From positions 496,001 to 560,000 of the forward strand of contig NZ_UAUI01000011.1 of assembly GCF_900455735.1 (NCBI RefSeq): a stretch of DNA of 64,000 bases, in the 5' to 3' direction. Below the pieces are notes generated by a model, which was not told where the DNA came from, made no database searches, and saw only the letters and a list, made by a program, of their open reading frames with translations. Both the position numbers and the translations under genes were made by a program. The DNA is from Rhodococcus wratislaviensis. GTDB taxonomy: Bacteria > Actinomycetota > Actinomycetes > Mycobacteriales > Mycobacteriaceae. Below are positions 1 through 8,185 of this stretch, in pieces; positions within the stretch are counted from its first letter, which is position 1, and the number at the start of each line of letters is the position of its first letter.

Positions 1-76
1 GCGAGGGAACCCGGTGTGAATCCGGGGCTGACGCGCAACGGTAACGGTCCCCCGAGGGCCGGAGCCCGAATACTCC
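1..76 (+). promoter_or_regulatory. Cobalamin (AdoCbl) riboswitch, 5' part possibly cut by the window start
   Basis: The first 76 bases carry the conserved core of a cobalamin riboswitch: GGGAA, then GGTGTGAATCC, then GCTGACGCGCAACGGTAA, followed by a degenerate B12 box around GCCGGAGCCCGAATAC. It lies about 60 bases upstream of a substrate-binding-protein gene that starts an ABC-transporter operon, which is a usual place for this RNA. By established behaviour, adenosylcobalamin binding would switch the transporter off. The P1 stem and the first helix probably begin left of the window. Confidence 0.85.
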
Positions 77-137
77 CGATTGAGTTCGGTGAATTCTCGG
101 CTCCGCGACTGGGCCCTGATCAAGGAGTTCCCGCGCC

Positions 138-1187
138 ATGCGCATCTCGTTCCGGCAGACTTCTGCCGTCCTTTCCGCGGCATCCGTGCTACTCGTTTCC
201 GGTTGTTCGTCGGCCGGCGACTCCCCCGCCACCGGGGAGACCGCCGCCTCGGATTCCTCCAGCTATCCGATGACCCTGGAGAACTGCGGGCACACGGTCA
301 CCGTGGACGCGCCGCCGCAACGTGCGGTCTCCATGAATCAGGGCTCCACCGAGATCCTGCTCTCCCTCGGTCTGGCGGACCGGATGGTTGGCACCGCCAC
401 CTGGACCGACCCCGTCCGCGACAACCTGGCCGCCGACAATGCGAAGGTTCCGCGACTCGCCGACAACAAACCGTCCCTCGAGGTGGTCCTCGACACCGAA
501 CCCGATTTCGTGTCGGCGTCGTTCGGCGGCACCCTCGGGCCGGGCGGTGTGGCCGATCGCGACCAGTTCGACCAACTCGGTGTCCCCAGCTACCTGTCGC
601 CGACCGACTGCGAAGGCAAGACGGACGAGAGCGTCAACGCCGACGGGGCGCGCACCGAACCGCTGCGCATCGACACGGTCTACGAGGAGATCCGCGAACT
701 CGCCGCCATCTTCGACGTCCGCGACCGCGGCGAGGCGTTCGTCGCAAAATTGCAGCAGCGGTTCGACGCCGCCTCGCGTGAGGTCGAGGCCTCCGGGGTG
801 TCGCTGGCGTACTGGTTCGCCGACACCAAGACCCCGTACATGGCGGGCTGCTGCGGATCCTCGGGCATCATCACCAACTCCGTGGGCGCCCAGAACATCT
901 TCTCCGACACCACCAACGAGTGGCCGCAAGTCAGCTGGGAGAGCGTGCTCGACCGCGACCCGACCGCCCTCGTCCTCGCGGACCTCAGTCGCCGCAGCAT
1001 CGACGGCGACGCCCTCGACAGCAAGATCGCGTTCCTCGAGTCGAACCCGGTGACGCAGCGACTCACCGCAGTCCGGAACAAGCGGTACATCGTCGTCAAC
1101 GGCGCCGACCTCAATCCGTCGATCCGTACCGTCGACGGCGTGGAGAAGACGGCGGCCGCACTGAAGCAGTGGGGACCGGCGAACTGA
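138..1187 (+). CDS. Periplasmic-type substrate-binding lipoprotein of a corrinoid ABC transporter (BtuF-like)
   Basis: 349 residues. The N-terminus is a lipoprotein signal with a hydrophobic stretch and lipobox LVSGC, so Cys23 would be lipidated and the protein tethered outside the membrane. After a Ser/Thr/Ala-rich linker comes a fold typical of the BtuF/FecB family (an early segment with MNQGSTEILLSLGL, a late segment with the VVNGADL strand). It would capture the ligand and hand it to the permease encoded 2 bases downstream. The family also includes siderophore binders, but the riboswitch upstream argues for cobalamin or a corrinoid precursor. First gene of a three-gene operon. Confidence 0.8.
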   Translation: MRISFRQTSAVLSAASVLLVSGCSSAGDSPATGETAASDSSSYPMTLENCGHTVTVDAPPQRAVSMNQGSTEILLSLGLADRMVGTATWTDPVRDNLAADNAKVPRLADNKPSLEVVLDTEPDFVSASFGGTLGPGGVADRDQFDQLGVPSYLSPTDCEGKTDESVNADGARTEPLRIDTVYEEIRELAAIFDVRDRGEAFVAKLQQRFDAASREVEASGVSLAYWFADTKTPYMAGCCGSSGIITNSVGAQNIFSDTTNEWPQVSWESVLDRDPTALVLADLSRRSIDGDALDSKIAFLESNPVTQRLTAVRNKRYIVVNGADLNPSIRTVDGVEKTAAALKQWGPAN

Positions 1188-1189
1188 CG

Positions 1190-2224
1190 TTGGCGGCAAC
1201 ACGGTTCGACTCCAGGTCGCTGCTCGCCGCGCTCCTCCTCGGCGGTGTGGTGGTGCTCGCGGCGTCGATCGCGGTCGTCATCACCCTCGGTCCGGCGAGC
1301 CTGTCGGTGGGCGACGTGTACGCGGTGGTCCTCGAGCACTTCGGTCTGGGCAGTTCGGGGGTGAGCCGGATCAAGGACGGCATCGTGTGGGAACTGCGCC
1401 TGCCGCGGACCCTCCTCGCGGCGGTGTGCGGCGCGGGCCTGGCATTGTGCGGGACGATCATGCAGTCGCTGCTGCGCAACCCGCTCGCCGACCCGTTCGT
1501 GCTCGGCATCTCGTCGGGCGCGTCCACCGGGGCGGTGCTCGTCGTCGTCCTCGGTCTCGGCGCCGGGGCGGTGTCGTTGTCTGCGGGCGCCTTCGCCGGG
1601 GCGGTGCTCTCGTTCACCCTGGTGATACTGCTGGCGACCGGTGCCGGCGGCGGCACATCCCGGGTGGTGCTCGCCGGGGTGGCCGGCACGCAACTCTTCT
1701 CCGCGTTGACGTCGTTCATCGTGATCTCGTCCGCCGACGCCGAGCAGACCCGCGGGGTGCTGTTCTGGCTGCTCGGTTCGCTGTCCGGGGCCGACTGGGC
1801 CGACGTGGCGCTCTGCGGGGCCGTCACCGCGATCGGGATCGGTGTCTGCCTCCTCACGTCCTCGGCACTGGACGCGTTCACGTTCGGGAACACCGCGGCC
1901 GCCTCACTGGGAGTGTCCGTGCGGTGGATCCGCCTCCTGCTGCTCACTGTGACCGCGCTGGTCACGGCGGCGCTCGTCAGCGCGGCGGGCGCGATCGGGT
2001 TCGTGGGACTGGTCCTGCCGCACGCCGCCCGATTCCTCGTCGGCCCCCGGCACAGCCGGTTGCTGCCCACCACCGCGGTGGTCGGCGCCATCTTCATGGT
2101 GTGGGTCGACGCGATCGCCCGCACAGTCTTCGCGCCCCAGGAAGTTCCGGTCGGTGTCGTCACCGCCCTGATCGGCGTCCCGGCGTTCGCCGTCATCCTC
2201 TTCCGCATGAGGACCAGCCCATGA
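1190..2224 (+). CDS. FecCD/BtuC-type ABC transporter permease
   Basis: About 344 residues, almost entirely hydrophobic, with many transmembrane helices. The segment LRLPRTLLAAVCGAGLALCG, followed by a QSLLRNPLADP loop, is characteristic of the FecCD/BtuC permease family. The loop near GLVLPHAARFLVGP probably contacts the ATPase. I place the start at the TTG two bases after the preceding stop, with GGGGAC upstream as a possible ribosome site; a GTG at 1169 inside the previous gene is an alternative. The 3' end overlaps the ATPase start by four bases (ATGA), so the two are translationally coupled. Substrate inferred from the riboswitch: cobalamin or another corrinoid. Confidence 0.82.
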   Translation: MAATRFDSRSLLAALLLGGVVVLAASIAVVITLGPASLSVGDVYAVVLEHFGLGSSGVSRIKDGIVWELRLPRTLLAAVCGAGLALCGTIMQSLLRNPLADPFVLGISSGASTGAVLVVVLGLGAGAVSLSAGAFAGAVLSFTLVILLATGAGGGTSRVVLAGVAGTQLFSALTSFIVISSADAEQTRGVLFWLLGSLSGADWADVALCGAVTAIGIGVCLLTSSALDAFTFGNTAAASLGVSVRWIRLLLLTVTALVTAALVSAAGAIGFVGLVLPHAARFLVGPRHSRLLPTTAVVGAIFMVWVDAIARTVFAPQEVPVGVVTALIGVPAFAVILFRMRTSP

Positions 2225-3009
2225 CCCTGCGCACAAAGAACGTCGGCTGGAGCCGCGGCGGACATCTCGTGCTCGACGGGGTGTCCCTCGACCCGGCAGC
2301 AGGTGAGACCATCGGGCTTCTCGGCCCCAACGGGTCGGGCAAGTCCTCGCTCCTGCGACTGCTCAGCGGGATCGCCGAGCCCGACACCGGCAGGGTCCTC
2401 CTCGACGACACCGACATCAGGACCCTCCGGCGACGGCAGATCGCCCGCCGGGTGGCGATGGTCGATCAGCATTCCGACACCGAGGTCGACATCACCGCCG
2501 GCGACATCGTGCGGCTCGGGCGCATCCCGCACCGCGGCGTATTCAGCGGCGACGAGACCGCCGACGCCGTTGCTGTCGAGCGCGCACTCGAGCACACCGG
2601 CATGACATCGAAAGCACATCGTCCGTGGCACACCCTGTCCGGCGGTGAACGGCAGCGCGCCCAGATCGCGCGGGCCCTCGCGCAGGAACCGGACGAACTA
2701 CTACTCGACGAACCGACAAACCACCTCGACATCCGCCATCAGCTCGACATCCTGTCCCTGGTCGCCGAACTGCCCCTCACCAGCTACATCGCCCTGCACG
2801 ACCTCAACCTCGCCGCGATGTTCTGCGATCGCGTGGTGGTGCTGGAGGCCGGCCGCATCGTCGCCGCCGGCCGTCCCGCCGACGTGATCACCGAGGCCCT
2901 CGTCGAACAGGTGTACCGGGTGCGGGCGGGGGTCACCATAGATCCTGTCACCGGCCACCCCACCGTCACGTACCGTCCGGTGCGCTCCACGCCCGTGAGT
3001 ACTTATTAA
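2221..3009 (+). CDS. ABC transporter ATP-binding protein (BtuD/FecE-like)
   Basis: 262 residues with every motif of an ABC ATPase: Walker A GPNGSGKSS near residue 36, signature LSGGERQR, Walker B LLLDEPTNHLD and the switch histidine in ALHDLN. It energises the preceding permease and binding protein for uptake. It starts inside the permease stop codon (ATGA). The last codons and the TAA stop lie in the left arm of a perfect 22-bp inverted repeat that separates it from the convergent gene. Assigned to corrinoid uptake because of the upstream riboswitch; the ATPase alone would fit siderophore uptake equally well. Confidence 0.85.
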   Translation: MTLRTKNVGWSRGGHLVLDGVSLDPAAGETIGLLGPNGSGKSSLLRLLSGIAEPDTGRVLLDDTDIRTLRRRQIARRVAMVDQHSDTEVDITAGDIVRLGRIPHRGVFSGDETADAVAVERALEHTGMTSKAHRPWHTLSGGERQRAQIARALAQEPDELLLDEPTNHLDIRHQLDILSLVAELPLTSYIALHDLNLAAMFCDRVVVLEAGRIVAAGRPADVITEALVEQVYRVRAGVTIDPVTGHPTVTYRPVRSTPVSTY

Positions 3010-3038
3010 CCGCGGGCGGTTAATAAGTACTCACGGGC
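2991..3038. terminator. Bidirectional terminator-like perfect palindrome between convergent genes
   Basis: Two perfect 22-bp arms (2991-3012 and 3017-3038) flank a 4-base loop. The left arm contains the last codons and TAA stop of the ATPase gene; the right arm contains the TGA stop of the convergent dehydrogenase. The stem includes an AT-rich middle (TACTTATTAA). Symmetry and position suit a terminator working in both directions. Confidence 0.75.
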
Positions 3039-4113
3039 GCAGCATGAGGATGCGGTCGTCGCCCTCCGCCGGATCGCCGCGACCGTCGCGGTTGCTGGTG
3101 CTGAACCAGACGGCACCGTCGGGTGTCGCGACGACGGTACGCAGTCGCCCGTACTCGCCTTCGAACAGCGACTGCGGTTCGCCGAGTGAGCCGTCTCCGG
3201 CCACCGGGATCCGCCACAGCCGTTCGCCGCGCAGCGCCGCGACCCACAGCGCACCGTCCTGGAACGCGAGCCCGGACGGGGACGCCTCGCCGGTGGACCA
3301 TTGGACCACCGGGTCGACGAAGCCCGCCTCGTCCGACTGCCCCTCGACTTCCGGCCATCCGTAGTTGCCGCCGGGTTCGATCAGGTTCACCTCGTCCCAG
3401 GTGTTCGCCCCGAACTCGGTGGCCCACAGCCGGCCCGCGTCGTCCCACGCGAGGCCCTGCACGTTGCGGTGGCCGAGCGACCACACGGGTGATCCGGGGG
3501 TGGGATTGTCGGCCGGGATGGACCCGTCGGGGTTGATCCGCAGGATCTTGCCGCCGAGCGAGGACGGGTCCTGGGCGCGTGGCCGGTCGCCGGCTTCACC
3601 GGTGGCGACGTACAGCTTGTCGTCCGGGCCGAACGCGATCCGGCCGCCGTCGTGGATCGATCCGGCGGGGATCCCCGCCAGGATCGGGGCCGGCTCGCCG
3701 AGGCTGCGACCGTCGAAACGCAGGGCGACCACCCGGTTGTCGTCGTTCGTGGTGAGGTACGCATAGATCGTCTGGTCCGTTGCGTAGGCCGGTGAGACGG
3801 CCAGCCCCAGCAGCCCCGATTCACCCTGCGCCGCCACACCGGGCACCTCACCGATCACGGTCGTGTCCCCGTTCGCCTGCCGGTGCCGGATCGCGCCGCT
3901 GTCCCGTTCCGCGATCAGCGCCGTCCCGTCCGGCAGGAGCGCGATCCCCCACGGCACGTCGAGGTCGGCGGCGATCACCGTGGGCTCGGTGTCTGCCGGT
4001 GCGGCGACCGCGGTGGTCGTCGACGGCTGCGCGGAACTCCCCTCGGACTGGCATGCCGCCGCGCACGTGACGACCACCAGCAACGCCGCAGCCGAGAAAA
4101 GTCGCCGTCCCAT
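3031..4113 (-). CDS. Secreted PQQ-type glucose/sorbosone dehydrogenase-family lipoprotein
   Basis: 360 residues from the ATG at 4113, chosen because a GGGAGG site sits 6 bases upstream and the protein then opens with a lipoprotein signal (MGRRLFSAAALLVVV) ending in AAAC. A Ser/Thr-rich linker follows, then a beta-propeller of the GSDH family: PWGIALLPDG, ESGLLGLAVSP, GRIAFGPDDKLYVATGE, KILRINPDGSIP and GHRNVQGLAWD are characteristic blade motifs. Family members are soluble quinoprotein sugar dehydrogenases, but many actinobacterial ones have unknown substrates. Monocistronic. It converges on the transporter operon and shares its terminator palindrome. Confidence 0.75.
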   Translation of the reverse strand: MGRRLFSAAALLVVVTCAAACQSEGSSAQPSTTTAVAAPADTEPTVIAADLDVPWGIALLPDGTALIAERDSGAIRHRQANGDTTVIGEVPGVAAQGESGLLGLAVSPAYATDQTIYAYLTTNDDNRVVALRFDGRSLGEPAPILAGIPAGSIHDGGRIAFGPDDKLYVATGEAGDRPRAQDPSSLGGKILRINPDGSIPADNPTPGSPVWSLGHRNVQGLAWDDAGRLWATEFGANTWDEVNLIEPGGNYGWPEVEGQSDEAGFVDPVVQWSTGEASPSGLAFQDGALWVAALRGERLWRIPVAGDGSLGEPQSLFEGEYGRLRTVVATPDGAVWFSTSNRDGRGDPAEGDDRILMLRP

Positions 4114-4158
4114 GGGTGTCCTCCCGTCGCACGACCGCACCCTGTCCATCCTCCCCCA

Positions 4159-4200
4159 GGTGAGTGGCAAAGTATCCTCGACCACGCATCGCCACTCACA
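4159..4200. repeat. Intergenic palindromic repeat, copy 1 (degenerate)
   Basis: Contains GTGAGTGGC (4160-4168, continuing CAAAG) and its inverted complement GCCACTCAC (4191-4199), about 22 bases apart. It shares its core with two better-conserved copies near 41,141 and 62,141. It sits between divergent genes, between the dehydrogenase start and the ribosome site of the ASCH gene. Confidence 0.6.
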
Positions 4201-4217
4201 TGAGGAGGTGACGGCGG

Positions 4218-4808
4218 GTGATCCTTCCGCAGAAGGTCGCGCAGGGGGTGGCGGACGGCACCGTCACGGTCGCCTTCCGCCGCTGGGCCGCACCTCGGGT
4301 GCTCGAGGGCTCGGAATTCCACACGGTCTCGGGAATGGTCCGGATCAGCTCGGTCACGACTGTCGACCCGGACGGAATCACCGAGGACGACGCCCGCCGC
4401 GCCGGTGCCGCCTCCGTCGCCGAGGCGCTGGCCGCGCTGCGCGGCGCCCCCGGACAGCCGGTGTATCGCATCGGACTCGAGTGGGTCGGCGAGGACCCCC
4501 GCGTCGTGCTGAGCAGCGACGACGACCTCGCGGACGACACGATCGCGGAGATCGGGCAGAGTCTGGAGCGCCTGGACACGCGGAGCAGTCACGGCCCGTG
4601 GACGCGCACGATTCTGCAGCTCGTCGCCGACAACCCGGGCCGCCGCGCACCCGATCTCGCGGAGAGCCTCGGCCGTGAGACGCAACCGTTCAAGCGGGAC
4701 GTCCGGAAGCTGAAGAACCTGGGGTTGACGCACAGCCTCGACGTCGGGTACCGGATCTCGCCGCGCGGCGCCGCCTACCTCGCGGCAACCGCGCCCGACG
4801 ACGCCTGA
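4218..4808 (+). CDS. ASCH-domain protein with C-terminal winged helix
   Basis: 196 residues from a GTG start preceded by GAGGAGGTG. The first ~110 residues resemble an ASCH/PUA-like RNA-binding fold: an N-terminal LPQKVAQGVADGTVTVAFRR strand pair, RRWAAPRVLEG, then a GLEWVGEDPRV strand. The last ~70 residues look like a winged helix (ILQLVADNPGRRAPDLAES ... FKRDVRKLKNLGLTHSL). This pairing suggests a nucleic-acid-binding role, but no target is visible. The next gene begins 31 bases downstream on the same strand. Confidence 0.55.
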   Translation: MILPQKVAQGVADGTVTVAFRRWAAPRVLEGSEFHTVSGMVRISSVTTVDPDGITEDDARRAGAASVAEALAALRGAPGQPVYRIGLEWVGEDPRVVLSSDDDLADDTIAEIGQSLERLDTRSSHGPWTRTILQLVADNPGRRAPDLAESLGRETQPFKRDVRKLKNLGLTHSLDVGYRISPRGAAYLAATAPDDA

Positions 4809-4839
4809 TCGGTCATTCGCCGCGCTTACACTGTGCTCC

Positions 4840-5664
4840 ATGGCCACTGCGGGCGATCTGAACCTCGAGCGGTATTTCGAACGGATCGGGTACGACGGCG
4901 ACCGATCCGCGACCACCGCGACACTGAACCAGCTTGCCGCACATCACGCCCGGTCGATCCCGTTCGAGAACCTCGACCCGTTCCTCGGCACACCGAATCG
5001 GCTCGATCTGCCCTCGCTTCAACACAAATTGGTCGAATCACGAAGAGGCGGTTACTGCTTCGAACAGAATCTCCTGCTGCGGGCGGTCCTGCTCGAAATC
5101 GGATTCGACGTCACGCCGCTCGCCGCGCGGGTTCTGTGGGGATCTCCGATCGATGCGGTTACTCCGCGCTCGCACATGCTGTTGCTCGTCGACGTCGCAG
5201 GCGAGCGACGGCTCATCGACGTCGGGTTCGGCGGCATGACCCTCAACACCACGTTGCGCCTCGAACTGGGCACCGTGCAGGACACTCCGCTGGAACCGTT
5301 CCGGCTGGTCGACGTCGACGGCGATTACGCGATGCAGGCGCTCGTCGGCGACGAGTGGCGGACCGTCTACCGGTTCGATCTCACCAGGCAGTTCCCCGTC
5401 GACTACGAGGCGCCCAACTGGTACCTGTCGACCTGGCCCGGATCGCATTTCGTGACCGGACTGATGGCGGCGCGGGCCACGGAGGACCGCCGCTACGCCC
5501 TGGCCGGTACGCGACTGACGGTGCACCACCTCGGCGGTGCATCCGAGAGGCGCGAACTGGCGTCCGTCGACGAACTCCGGGACAGCCTCGAGACCGATTT
5601 CCTCATCGACACGAGCGGACTGCCGTCACTGGGTGCGGCGTTCGGCCGGCTCCGGCACACCTAG
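4840..5664 (+). CDS. nat: Arylamine N-acetyltransferase
   Basis: 274 residues, the normal length for bacterial NAT. The cysteine-protease-like triad is visible: Cys73 in RRGGYCFEQN, His112 in SHMLLLV and Asp127 in RLIDVGFGG. The motif IPFENLDPFLG near residue 40 is also typical. The enzyme transfers acetyl or propionyl groups from CoA to arylamines and hydrazines in the cytoplasm. In actinobacteria NAT often lies in steroid-catabolism loci; here the nearest such genes are 8 kb away. An IclR-type regulator follows after 12 bases on the same strand. Confidence 0.92.
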   Translation: MATAGDLNLERYFERIGYDGDRSATTATLNQLAAHHARSIPFENLDPFLGTPNRLDLPSLQHKLVESRRGGYCFEQNLLLRAVLLEIGFDVTPLAARVLWGSPIDAVTPRSHMLLLVDVAGERRLIDVGFGGMTLNTTLRLELGTVQDTPLEPFRLVDVDGDYAMQALVGDEWRTVYRFDLTRQFPVDYEAPNWYLSTWPGSHFVTGLMAARATEDRRYALAGTRLTVHHLGGASERRELASVDELRDSLETDFLIDTSGLPSLGAAFGRLRHT

Positions 5665-5676
5665 TCGCCCGGTACC

Positions 5677-6489
5677 ATGACGGCGTGTGTGAAACAGGTG
5701 GCTGCTGAGGTGGCCGAGCAGCCCGCGTCGGGGGAACGGTATTTCCTCGAGTCCCTGGACCGCGGCCTGAGCGTTCTCGAATGCTTCGACGAGCAGCACC
5801 GGGAACGCACACTGAGTGAGGTGGCGCAGGCTGTCGGGATCACCCGGTCCACGGCGCGCCGGATTCTGCTCACCCTGGTGGACAAGGGTTTCCTGCGTCT
5901 CGACGGACGCAACTTCTCGCTCACACCCCGGGTGCTGCGGTTCGGCTTCTCGTACCTCGCCGCGCTGCGACTGCCGCAGGTCGCCGACCCGCACATCGAG
6001 GCTCTCGCGAAGGAACTGGGCGAGACCATCTCCGTCACCATCCTCGACGGTCCCGACGTGGTGTACGTGGCGCGGGTCCGCTCGCCGAGGATCATTCGCA
6101 TCTCCATCACGGTGGGCATGCGGTTCCCCGCGTACGCGACATCGACGGGACGGGTTCTGCTGGCGGGACTTTCGGCCGACGCGCTCGACGACTACCTGAA
6201 GACCACCGAATTCCAGTCCTTCACCCAGCACACGATCTCCGACGCCGAACAATTGCGCGCCGAGGTCCGGAAGGTTGCCGCGGACGGCTGGTCGATGTCG
6301 GAGAACGAGCTCGAGATCGGCATCCGCGGCGCGGCCGTTCCCATCCGGGATCGGACGGGCGCCGTGGTCGCCGCCCTCAACTCGTCGCTGCAGGGCACCC
6401 AGTACACGCGGGACGACGTCGCTGTGTCGGTGGTGCCGAAGCTTGTCGCGACCGCGGAGCGGATCGGTTCCGACCTGTCCCTCGGCTGA
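5677..6489 (+). CDS. IclR-family transcriptional regulator (PcaR/PobR-like)
   Basis: 270 residues. An N-terminal winged helix (residues ~20-80, with TLSEVAQAVGITRSTARRIL as recognition region) is followed by an IclR effector domain with TGRVLLAG and the terminal ALNSSLQG segment. FLESLDRGLSVLECF at the start of the domain is typical of regulators of protocatechuate and related aromatic pathways. It lies between nat and a convergent MFS transporter. Two near-identical palindromes, at the MFS promoter and before a nearby oxidoreductase, are plausible targets, but the link is inference. Confidence 0.85.
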   Translation: MTACVKQVAAEVAEQPASGERYFLESLDRGLSVLECFDEQHRERTLSEVAQAVGITRSTARRILLTLVDKGFLRLDGRNFSLTPRVLRFGFSYLAALRLPQVADPHIEALAKELGETISVTILDGPDVVYVARVRSPRIIRISITVGMRFPAYATSTGRVLLAGLSADALDDYLKTTEFQSFTQHTISDAEQLRAEVRKVAADGWSMSENELEIGIRGAAVPIRDRTGAVVAALNSSLQGTQYTRDDVAVSVVPKLVATAERIGSDLSLG

Positions 6490-6556
6490 CCGCCTACGCG
6501 GCGCGTCCGCTCTGTTTAGCCCCACTGCCGGGCCACACCAACTGCGGCAGCAATAT

Positions 6557-7915
6557 TCAGTGCGCGTTCTCGAGCTTGGCTCGAGTGACGGCATCCGACG
6601 TGTCGGCACTCGAATCGGGCTGCAGTCGCCAGGCGATGAGCGCGCTGACGATGCAACCACCGGCGAGGTACACGGCCACGAGGTGCCAGGACCCGCCGCT
6701 GGCGGTGACCAGGGCCGCCGCGATGAACGGGGTGAAGCCGCCGCCGATCGCGCTGGCCACCTGGTACCCGACGCCCGCGCCGCTGTACCGGTACTCGGCC
6801 CCGAACATCTCGGTGAACAGCGGCTGCTGGACGCTGACGACCATGTCGTGGGAGATGTTGACGAGGAGCACGGCGAGGATGACGGTGCCGATCATCGACC
6901 CGTTCTCGAGGAAGACGAAGAACGGGAACGCGCACACCGCGCCGATCAGTGCGCCGAGGATGTAGACGCGTCGCCGGCCGTGCTTGTCGGACAGCCACGC
7001 GAACAGCGGGATGGTGCCGATTCCCACCGCACCGACGAGCAGGCCGACGTTGAGCATGAAGTTGCGCTCCATCCCCAGTTCCTGAGTGGAGTAGCTCAGC
7101 GCGAACGTGGTCACGATGTACATGGAGAACAGTTCGGCGAACCGCAGACCGATGATCTGGAGGAATGCCTTCGGGTGGTTGCGCAGTGCCTCGACGAGCG
7201 GAATCCGCTTCTTGTCCTGCGCGGTCTGCTCCTCCTCGATCTTCTCGACCTTCTCGACGAATTCGGGGCTCTCCTGGACTCCGGCGCGGATCCACAGACC
7301 GATACCGACCAGGACGACGCTGGCGACGAACGGAACCCGCCAACCCCACTGGCTGAATGCGTCCTCGGTGGTCAGGTTGCTCATGAGCATGACGAATCCG
7401 GTGGCGAGGATGAGCCCCACCGAGTAGCCGACCTGCACTCCGCTGCTGTAGAACGCCTTCTTCTTCGGCGGCGCGCTCTCGACGGCCATCAGCGCGGCCC
7501 CACCCCACTCGCCGCCGACGGCGAAGCCCTGGATGGCGCGCAGTGTGACGAGCAGGACCGGTGCCCACCAGCCGATCGACCCGAACGACGGCAGCAGTCC
7601 GATCAGGGCCGTGCTCGTGCCCATGATCAGCACGGTGAGGATCAGCATCCGCTTGCGTCCGATGCGGTCGCCGTAGTGGCCGAACACCACGCCGCCGAGC
7701 GGCCGGAACAGGAATCCGACGCCGAACGTCGCGAACGCGGCGAGCGTGCCGATCGCCGGGCTGACGTTCGGGAAGAACTCCGAGTTGAAGACCAGAGCCG
7801 CGACCAACCCGTAGAGCAGGAAGTCGTACCAGTCGATGACCGCGCCGACGAAACTGCTCAGCGCTGCTCGTCGCGCCTGCTTCTCGGCTGCCGGGGTGAA
7901 GGCGTGATCGCTCAT
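6557..7915 (-). CDS. MFS transporter, metabolite:H+ symporter (MHS) family
   Basis: 452 residues from the ATG at 7915, beginning MSDHAFTPAAEKQARRAAL. It shows about 12 hydrophobic helices, the family motif VGAVIDWYDFLLYG in helix 1, the loop GHYGDRIGRKRML, and RAIQGFAVGGEWGGA in helix 4. MHS members take up organic acids such as shikimate, citrate, proline/betaine or aromatic acids with protons. Substrate unknown. A palindromic GTTCG-N5-CGAAC site lies 39 bases upstream of the start, suggesting local repressor control. It converges with the IclR gene. Confidence 0.85.
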   Translation of the reverse strand: MSDHAFTPAAEKQARRAALSSFVGAVIDWYDFLLYGLVAALVFNSEFFPNVSPAIGTLAAFATFGVGFLFRPLGGVVFGHYGDRIGRKRMLILTVLIMGTSTALIGLLPSFGSIGWWAPVLLVTLRAIQGFAVGGEWGGAALMAVESAPPKKKAFYSSGVQVGYSVGLILATGFVMLMSNLTTEDAFSQWGWRVPFVASVVLVGIGLWIRAGVQESPEFVEKVEKIEEEQTAQDKKRIPLVEALRNHPKAFLQIIGLRFAELFSMYIVTTFALSYSTQELGMERNFMLNVGLLVGAVGIGTIPLFAWLSDKHGRRRVYILGALIGAVCAFPFFVFLENGSMIGTVILAVLLVNISHDMVVSVQQPLFTEMFGAEYRYSGAGVGYQVASAIGGGFTPFIAAALVTASGGSWHLVAVYLAGGCIVSALIAWRLQPDSSADTSDAVTRAKLENAH

Positions 7916-7953
7916 TCCGATGTCCCGTCCTACGTTGGTGCCGGACACGCTCT

Positions 7954-7968
7954 GTTCGCATACCGAAC
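7954..7968. promoter_or_regulatory. Candidate operator GTTCG-CATAC-CGAAC
   Basis: Perfect 5-bp arms with a 5-base spacer, 39-53 bases upstream of the MFS transporter start. It matches a second site at 9,621-9,639 (GTTCG-CATAT-CGAAC) in sequence and spacing. Such short palindromes suit an IclR-type dimer, and an IclR gene lies at 5,677-6,489. The rest of the 270-bp gap up to the permease gene shows only a ribosome site (GAAGGG) before 8,186. Confidence 0.5.
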
Positions 7969-8185
7969 GCGTGTCCGCTGGTTGAATAATGTGACGGTAG
8001 CCATAGCGTTTCCGCGTTGTCAAGGCAGACAGTCGAGACCGTGCAGATGCGTGGTACTGCCGTTTCGTCTATCCCGGCCGCGCGAATTTCACCGAATCGG
8101 CGGTACCCCGGCCCCCTCGGCTCGTACACACTTTCCGGATCAGCGACGCACATCACACCCGGAGTAGCGCCGAAGGGATTTCTCC

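Noticed and set aside
189-1202. Long open frames antisense to the binding-protein gene (and similar long antisense frames throughout)
   Set aside because: High GC leaves long frames open on the opposite strand. These are Arg/Ala/Pro-rich, lack motifs and ribosome sites, and lie exactly against genes with clear families.
6525-6550. Terminator between the IclR and MFS genes (CTGCCG / CGGCAG)
   Set aside because: Only a 6-bp stem with a 14-base loop; too weak to list as a feature.
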